From: a virus
Strand: one strand, 5' to 3'
Length of the DNA stretch: 34,317 nt
IMG/VR virus record: IMGVR_UViG_3300023284_001620
Location: 1 to 34,317 of that record
Shown here: piece by piece, positions 30,329 to 34,317 of the stretch
Position numbering within the stretch: position 1 is the first letter of the stretch
Layout: each line of letters starts with the position of its first letter
Made by a program: the position numbers and the translations under genes
The notes under the pieces: model-generated
What the model saw: only the letters and a program-made list of their open reading frames with translations
Told to the model about the DNA's origin: nothing
Databases searched by the model: none

Positions 30329-30379
30329 GGGGAGGGGTCAGACGCTACCCTGACTGGGTCAAAAGCTTTGGGCCTCCCC
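30329..30379 (-). ncRNA. Possible structured RNA, stem with two hairpins
   Basis: GGGGAGG and CCTCCCC (30373-30379 and 30329-30335) form a 7-bp closing helix enclosing CAAA-GCT-TTTG and GTCAG-(8)-CTGAC hairpins. The region from the stop of the 30472-30654 gene begins TGACGGTATGAAATTATGGG, as in the copy after RNase H. The fold is tRNA-sized but the T arm is not canonical. Together with 30302-30471, this 170-base stretch has no gene. Confidence 0.4.
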
Positions 30380-30471
30380 TAGGAGGAGTTAAATCCCTCG
30401 ACTACATGATCCATCGCTTGCAAACGAACCCCCAACCGCTTGGGGCTTCCCACTCCCATAATTTCATACCG

Positions 30472-30654
30472 TCAGTTGTCTTTCACCTCTCCATCAACGG
30501 AAGACATTTCAGTCTCTACTGGAGGCTTCCTCCTCTCCACCATCAACCGTTTGTCTCGCCGCACGTTTTCCGCCTCTAAATCTGTCATCCAGGCAAAATA
30601 CCATTCACCCCGTTCCCACTTGGATTTCACCAAGTAGTATTTCTTTTCTTCCAT
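30472..30654 (-). CDS. Hypothetical small basic protein
   Basis: 60 residues, starts MEEKKYYLVKSKWERGEWYF, then a basic helix (NVRRDKRLMVERRKPP) and an acidic end. AAGGAACGGAAA precedes the ATG. Function unknown. Confidence 0.5.
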   Translation of the reverse strand: MEEKKYYLVKSKWERGEWYFAWMTDLEAENVRRDKRLMVERRKPPVETEMSSVDGEVKDN

Positions 30655-30668
30655 TTTCCGTTCCTTCC

Positions 30669-31022
30669 CTAGAAGAGGTAAATTCTGTTCTCGACCGCCA
30701 GCATTGCGTCGTACTCGTCGGACCGATCATCCCAATATCTCGCTTCCCTACGGGACGGACGGTTTATAACGAAACCCGCGGCGGCTTGCGAATGAAACAG
30801 ATCGTGGGCGACCTGCTCGTTTTCCAGTTTCCGGCATTCCATGTTAAATTCTGCCTGGACCCCGTCCAGTTCCGCCTGGATTTGCCGAATATACGCGGCT
30901 GCCACAGCTTTGCGTCCTGACGTGTAATAATGGCTGTCGGTATGCTCCGCCCGCTGGTCCTGCCCTTTCAGGTTTTCCAGTTCCTGGGTCAGTCTGTCGA
31001 TTTTCTGCTCGTAAGTTCCCAT
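30669..31022 (-). CDS. Coiled-coil protein, 117 residues
   Basis: From the ATG at 31022 (GAGGAATAGGAAA upstream). Begins MGTYEQKIDRLTQELENLKG, a coiled-coil start, then an amphipathic helix (AAYIRQIQAELDGVQAEFN) and a basic, Tyr-rich end. The MGTYE start and leader resemble those of the 26389-26583 gene. Function unknown. Confidence 0.55.
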   Translation of the reverse strand: MGTYEQKIDRLTQELENLKGQDQRAEHTDSHYYTSGRKAVAAAYIRQIQAELDGVQAEFNMECRKLENEQVAHDLFHSQAAAGFVINRPSRREARYWDDRSDEYDAMLAVENRIYLF

Positions 31023-31026
31023 TTTC

Positions 31027-31218
31027 CTATTCCTCTTCGTCCGTATCATAGCGAAGTCCGGCGTCGCCCGACAACTCGTCGGTATCGTCTTCTAAAAAGA
31101 ACTTAGTTCCACCACACTTGGGGCATTTATCAAAAGTGTCCGTCCCCTCATTGTGAACAAATTCATCAGCTTCACCCTGCCAATGACATTTAAGAGTTTC
31201 ACAATAGTAGGTTTTCAT
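31027..31218 (-). CDS. Small zinc-ribbon protein
   Basis: From the ATG at 31218 (AGGAAA leader identical to that of the 26.6-kb gene), 63 residues: two Cys pairs (YYCETLKCHWQG and DKCPKCGGTKFF) with an acidic tail rich in Asp and Glu (TDELSGDAGLRYDTDEEE). A zinc-ribbon fold is likely. Early, first gene of its cassette. Target unknown. Confidence 0.6.
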   Translation of the reverse strand: MKTYYCETLKCHWQGEADEFVHNEGTDTFDKCPKCGGTKFFLEDDTDELSGDAGLRYDTDEEE

Positions 31219-31250
31219 TTTCCTAGTCCCTTCCATTCCTTGATATACTA

Positions 31251-31279
31251 TATATAAGCACTTTTTGCCGCCGTGTCAA
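31251..31279 (-). promoter_or_regulatory. Promoter of repeated module (copy B)
   Basis: Minus strand TTGACA, 17 bases, TATATA. The leader, spacer and upstream repeats match copy A at 26615-26642 almost base for base. Confidence 0.8.
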
Positions 31280-31290
31280 CCTTTTAATCC

Positions 31291-31330
31291 ATGCACTCCG
31301 TGCAGAACTGGTATGCTCTCGGTGCAGAAC
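31291..31330. promoter_or_regulatory. Direct-repeat operator upstream of promoter copy B
   Basis: The same two 18-base motifs, 22 bases apart, as at 26654-26693, ending at the stop codon of the upstream gene. Confidence 0.65.
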
Positions 31331-31540
31331 CTACTCGGTCAAATCATCTCCGCTATATTTGCTGTAGGATTTATCGTGGTCTCCCGTAGCAAAAACTACC
31401 AAATCCCCATCCGCAATCTCTCTGCGAGACCGTTTGTCATGAACCCGGTGGATGAAATCAGGCAGACCGAAGGCCCGGACAGCAGCCATGTACCGCTCAT
31501 CCCGAAATCCTACAAAGTGTGTTGCTCTTGTTCCTAGCAT
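31331..31540 (-). CDS. Hypothetical protein, 69 residues
   Basis: Alpha/beta with RDERYMAAVRAFGLPDFIHR, DGDLVVFATGDHD and a polar end. Possibly DNA-associated; no family is recognised. GGGAAC lies before the ATG. Confidence 0.5.
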   Translation of the reverse strand: MLGTRATHFVGFRDERYMAAVRAFGLPDFIHRVHDKRSRREIADGDLVVFATGDHDKSYSKYSGDDLTE

Positions 31541-31554
31541 GTTCCCAATCCCAA

Positions 31555-31866
31555 TTAACCAATATTAACCATTTCGTATACCAGCTCTTCGTAATTCTTC
31601 GGGGTCCAATCGTCTTCGCTGGTCCAATCCAGGCTGGCAAGATCCTTCTCGATTGCCTTCAGTATGTCGACCGGACCGCTCATTACAGTCTTGTCGATTT
31701 CCTGGTAATCTACCGCCACCACCTGACCATCTTCGTCCCGGTATATTTGGTAGCCCCGATCACCGCCGTCCCAACGAAAGGACTGGCTAGCATCGTTACA
31801 CTTCTCCCAAACTTCGTTTGAGGTTTCGATGATTGCTTTTGCGATTTGGTCGTTTGTGAAGGTCAT
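31555..31866 (-). CDS. Hypothetical acidic protein, 103 residues
   Basis: Acidic, with FRWDGGDRGYQIYRDEDGQV and a Trp-rich C-terminus (DWTSEDDWTPKNYEELV). GGAGAAAG precedes the ATG and the early promoter (module A) is upstream. Function unknown. Confidence 0.55.
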   Translation of the reverse strand: MTFTNDQIAKAIIETSNEVWEKCNDASQSFRWDGGDRGYQIYRDEDGQVVAVDYQEIDKTVMSGPVDILKAIEKDLASLDWTSEDDWTPKNYEELVYEMVNIG

Positions 31867-31892
31867 TTGGCTTTCTCCGTTCTGATGTACTA

Positions 31893-31921
31893 ATTATAGC
31901 ACTTTCTGTCGAAAAAGTCAA
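31893..31921 (-). promoter_or_regulatory. Consensus early promoter (module A)
   Basis: Minus strand TTGACT, 17 bases, TATAAT. Drives the 31555-31866 gene. Confidence 0.9.
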
Positions 31922-31930
31922 GTATCTTCT

Positions 31931-31993
31931 CCTAGTGACTTCCATCAACGTTATTAGCTGCAACCTCTAAGCGTATTTCATAGTTTTGGGAAC
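31931..31993. promoter_or_regulatory. Conserved upstream element of promoter module A
   Basis: TGGAAGTCACTAGG nine bases before the -35, then GTTCCCAAA about 40 bases upstream, next to the stop of the 31993-32982 gene. Same geometry as modules B and C. Confidence 0.65.
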
Positions 31994-32982
31994 TATCTCG
32001 TCACCTCGTACCTCTTATCCACCCATCCGAGGGACGCATCTCCCTTCACATGGTCGTTCTTCCACCATCGCTTGGCTCCACAGTCCCAATCGCACTCGTA
32101 GCGATGTTCGTCCACCTGTCTCCATCTGTGCACACAGCCTCGTCCAATCTTCCGACTTTGGCACCAATGGCCTCGTACTTCGTGTGCTCGTCGTCGCTCC
32201 CCTATAATCGCCTTCGCTAGCTTCCGGATTTCGATCGTATGTTCCAACTTCAGGCGTACCACGTGGTGCGCTGGATACACTATATTTCTCCGGTCTCTCA
32301 ATCGATGGACCTTAGGTCGATGGTCCAAATGAACAGCATTTCCTGGTCGGGTCAACATTATCAGTAGGGTTAGCGCCAGTTTCATTTCTCCTGCCGAGCC
32401 CTCCAGTATCTCCCGTCGCATTTTATGGGGTATTTCGTCGAACCCTCCCAGTATAATTGCGTGGTTCTTTGCCGCCATTATTACTTCCTGACTCTGCGCT
32501 TCATTTTGTACCCGTACCGCCCCTAATTGCATTACGATTGCCTCGTCGTAAGACATTCCCAAAAATTCTTCTATTTCCTCTTCTTCTTTTCTAGATAGTC
32601 TCCGGTGTAGCTCGAACCCTAGCGGACCGATCGCACCTTCCCCTTCTCTTGCCGCTCCAGGCCAAATACGGTTCTTGTGGTAGAGGTATCCCACTACCTC
32701 ATCTCCCTCCACCCAAGTTTTATTCCCTGTCAGATTTTGCCAGTATTCCCTGTGGTTCAGTTCTATCCAGGTCGTCTCGAAGGGATTCCGCGCGAACTCT
32801 CCGTTAATTACGATGTCCGCTGCGGCCGATCGCAGTAGGTTCCCTAAAAAGGCAGAGGCATCGTCGTCCAGCACAAATATGCGCGCCTCGTCTAGCAGTC
32901 TTGTCGGGGGCTGTTCCCAATACACGTCCATTGGATTCTCTCGAATCGTATGGAGTAGCTTGGGTTCTGCCTTTTCAGTCAT
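31993..32982 (-). CDS. Hypothetical protein with C-terminal zinc-finger-like region
   Basis: 329 residues. N-terminal two-thirds is alpha/beta with DDDASAFLGNLLRSAAADIV. The last ~80 residues are rich in Cys, His, Trp and Arg: HEVRGHWCQSRKIGRGCVHR, then YECDWDCGAKRWWKNDH and KGDASLGWV. This Cys/His pattern with 'rWW..HvrGd..lGwv' recurs in phage orphans. No catalytic motif recognised. It could be a DNA- or RNA-handling factor. A weak GGTGG precedes the ATG. Confidence 0.6.
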   Translation of the reverse strand: MTEKAEPKLLHTIRENPMDVYWEQPPTRLLDEARIFVLDDDASAFLGNLLRSAAADIVINGEFARNPFETTWIELNHREYWQNLTGNKTWVEGDEVVGYLYHKNRIWPGAAREGEGAIGPLGFELHRRLSRKEEEEIEEFLGMSYDEAIVMQLGAVRVQNEAQSQEVIMAAKNHAIILGGFDEIPHKMRREILEGSAGEMKLALTLLIMLTRPGNAVHLDHRPKVHRLRDRRNIVYPAHHVVRLKLEHTIEIRKLAKAIIGERRRAHEVRGHWCQSRKIGRGCVHRWRQVDEHRYECDWDCGAKRWWKNDHVKGDASLGWVDKRYEVTR

Positions 32983-33009
32983 TTGCCACCGTTAGTGCCC
33001 ATTTAAAAT

Positions 33010-33208
33010 TGGCGGACGTGGTGGGGGTTGCACCCACTTCTGCATTGGTACGGTTGCTCCCAATGCTCTACGTAAAGTGTGGTGGTAACACCCGGCTTCA
33101 CGTTATCATCCCGGCTAGAGATCGTCCCGCCTCAGTAGGCTGGCGCGGTTACCCGCCGCGTAACCAAAACGCCGTTTCTCTTTCCAGTACGCCCATAATT
33201 TCATACCG
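33010..33208 (-). ncRNA. Structured RNA with tRNA-like 3' domain (copy 2)
   Basis: It follows the RNase H stop (TGACGGTATGAAATTATGGGCG). The terminal 84 bases (33010-33093), the same length as copy 1, form an acceptor-like helix GGGTGT with ACGTCC (one GU and one GT swap), a T arm GTGGG-TGCAACC-CCCAC, a stem GCATTGG/CCAATGC with the same 11-base loop GAGCAACCGTA, and 3' GCCA. Stem bases differ from copy 1 but pairing is kept, so selection on structure is clear. Function unknown. Confidence 0.62.
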
Positions 33209-33943
33209 TCACCCGTCTGCAATCTCCATTCCCTGTGGATTTTCTAGGATACCCATATAGGTATCCCGGTCGATTGTCTTGGCAATGTATTCTCGGATTT
33301 CTGTCATCCGGCCTGTACTCATCGTCGAGAGCATCGGCTGCATCGAGTCCTCCGGTTTAAAAGTGAAGGTCTTGTCAGTTTTCGTCACCTGTCCGATCAG
33401 AGTTCCTCCAATTCTGACTCGATATTTCCCCTTCCCGACGCTTGCTATCTTCAGTGCTTTTGGCCAAGCCATTCCCGCTGTTCCTTCTTCCTGTTCCCTC
33501 ATTCTCTTTCGTGCTTCTTCGTCGCACCACTTGTTCACCCAATCCCTTGATTTCGCCGGCCGTTGGTGCGCTTTAACGTGTGCCGTTTTTAGTCGCACGT
33601 TCCTTTCTCTCAGCCGCTTCTTTACTGTTAATACCACCTTCTCGACGAAGGGGGTATTTATTTGACCCCCTGTCAGCTTATCAATAGCATGCATCGAGTC
33701 CGACACGATGTGTATTGTCTTCGCTTGTCCGAACAGGTTCAGTGCGCTTAGAATACCGATCCCACAGGCAGCTAGTTCCGCCTCGCCTGCATTATCTGGC
33801 TGGTTCTTAAAGTGTCCGGATCGTCGTCGTGTCGAGCCCTGGTGCTTAATCCAGGCTGCCCAACCAGCTGCTCCGGTTTCTTGGTGAAATGAGGCGTCCG
33901 TAAATACCGTTACGTATCCAATCCACTTCTGGTCATCTGTCAT
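33209..33943 (-). CDS. Ribonuclease HI with C-terminal extension
   Basis: 244 residues from the ATG at 33943 (AGGGAAG upstream). RNase HI catalytic residues can be placed: VTVFTDASFHQETGAAGWAA (first Asp), DNAGEAELAACGIG (Glu), IHIVSDSMHAIDKL (Asp), the HVKAHQ His loop, and WVNKWCDEEARKR (last Asp). The usual bacterial RNase HI is about 155 residues; here the C-terminal ~90 residues add a beta-rich domain (KYRVRIGGTLIGQVTKTDKT). It cuts RNA in RNA-DNA hybrids, useful with phage PolA. Confidence 0.9.
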   Translation of the reverse strand: MTDDQKWIGYVTVFTDASFHQETGAAGWAAWIKHQGSTRRRSGHFKNQPDNAGEAELAACGIGILSALNLFGQAKTIHIVSDSMHAIDKLTGGQINTPFVEKVVLTVKKRLRERNVRLKTAHVKAHQRPAKSRDWVNKWCDEEARKRMREQEEGTAGMAWPKALKIASVGKGKYRVRIGGTLIGQVTKTDKTFTFKPEDSMQPMLSTMSTGRMTEIREYIAKTIDRDTYMGILENPQGMEIADG

Positions 33944-33953
33944 CTTCTTCCCT

Positions 33954-33982
33954 AAGAAAAACACCCGGGCGGAGCCGGGTTG
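33954..33982 (-). terminator. Rho-independent terminator
   Basis: On the minus strand ACCCGG pairs with CCGGGT over a six-base loop and is followed by GTTTTTCTT. It ends the transcript of the small gene at 33984-34139, just before RNase H. Confidence 0.75.
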
Positions 33983-33983
33983 T

Positions 33984-34139
33984 TTATCTTCCTTCGATTT
34001 TTCCCATCGGAGTCGGCGGTTTCTTTATTCCCAGCCCTACTGCTAAGTCCAGCCGCTCCATTCTCCCACACATAATACAGTGACAGCCTTGGTTGTCGCA
34101 TTTAATTAGTGGGGCCTCACACTGGCATTCAAGCTCCAT
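33984..34139 (-). CDS. Small Cys-rich (zinc-binding) protein
   Basis: 51 residues: MELECQCEAPLIKCDNQGCH followed by CIMCGRMERL. Six Cys and one His in 24 residues fit a metal-binding knuckle; the rest is basic. AGGGGG precedes the ATG, which overlaps the upstream stop. Function unknown. Confidence 0.55.
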   Translation of the reverse strand: MELECQCEAPLIKCDNQGCHCIMCGRMERLDLAVGLGIKKPPTPMGKIEGR

Positions 34140-34317
34140 CAGCGCCCCCTAATCTTCCCCATTATCTCCACTCGTCGTTTTCTCCGTATTCTTACCCTTA
34201 CCGCCTCCTGTCTCGGCATCATACAGCGTTCGTCTCCTAGCCCCCAATTATTATGGACTGCGTAACTAACCCTCTTTACTCCTGAAGGAAGAGCTATTTG
34301 TGTCCGGGGCACAAAAA
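34139..34317 (-). CDS. Partial gene at window edge, basic C-terminus
   Basis: The frame is open from the window edge to a TGA overlapping the next ATG. At least 57 residues end with QEAVRVRIRRKRRVEIMGKI, a very basic tail. The start lies outside the window. Not recognised. Confidence 0.4.
   Translation of the reverse strand, partial: FVPRTQIALPSGVKRVSYAVHNNWGLGDERCMMPRQEAVRVRIRRKRRVEIMGKIRGR

Overview
This window is a stretch of a tailed, double-stranded DNA phage (or prophage) genome. Essentially every convincing gene is on the minus strand, so the window is read from its right end (early and accessory genes) to its left end (capsid genes). The standard bacterial code fits: TAA, TAG and TGA all act as stops. 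Genes are tightly packed with ATGA, TAATG and GTGA overlaps, and early promoters are consensus sigma-70 type. The host is not evident. One GcrA-like zinc protein is only a weak hint of an alphaproteobacterial-type host.

Layout, right to left. (1) 34.3-22.5 kb is the early region: many small orphan genes plus RNase HI (33.2-33.9 kb), a SprT-like metallopeptidase (27.0-27.6 kb), a Cro/CI-type HTH protein and a GcrA-like protein. They sit in cassettes separated by recurring intergenic modules. Three promoters (about 28.1, 30.2 and 31.9 kb) share an upstream element of fixed geometry, and two others (26.6 and 31.3 kb) share a near-identical module of about 115 bp with a direct-repeat operator. 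(2) 22.5-19.3 kb holds the most striking locus: a double-HTH protein, a compact Nop/IS110-C-terminal-like protein without a nuclease domain, a structured RNA with a tRNA-like 3' end, and an array of about 33 units of about 36 bp. In each unit two different short repeats alternate with two variable spacers of about 9-10 nt. This is the architecture of a TIGR-Tas system (tandem interspaced guide RNAs plus a TasA-type protein). (3) 19.3-12.1 kb holds an AAA+ ATPase, small virion-like and membrane proteins, a sigma-region-4-like protein and a LAGLIDADG-type protein. (4) 12.1-1 is the packaging and head module: probable small terminase, large terminase, portal, then an intruding family A DNA polymerase, a second short TIGR array (5.12-5.36 kb), several small proteins, SPP1 gp7-like head morphogenesis protein, prohead protease, scaffold and a partial major capsid protein.

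Working together: (4) builds and fills the capsid. PolA, RNase H and perhaps the AAA+ protein serve replication. The TasA-like protein with two arrays would be an RNA-guided, nuclease-less DNA-binding system carried by the phage, plausibly for regulating or competing with other genomes. A second copy of the tRNA-like RNA lies beside RNase H (33.0-33.2 kb), with the same 3' fold and compensatory base changes. All functional calls come from reading the sequence by eye; no database search was run.
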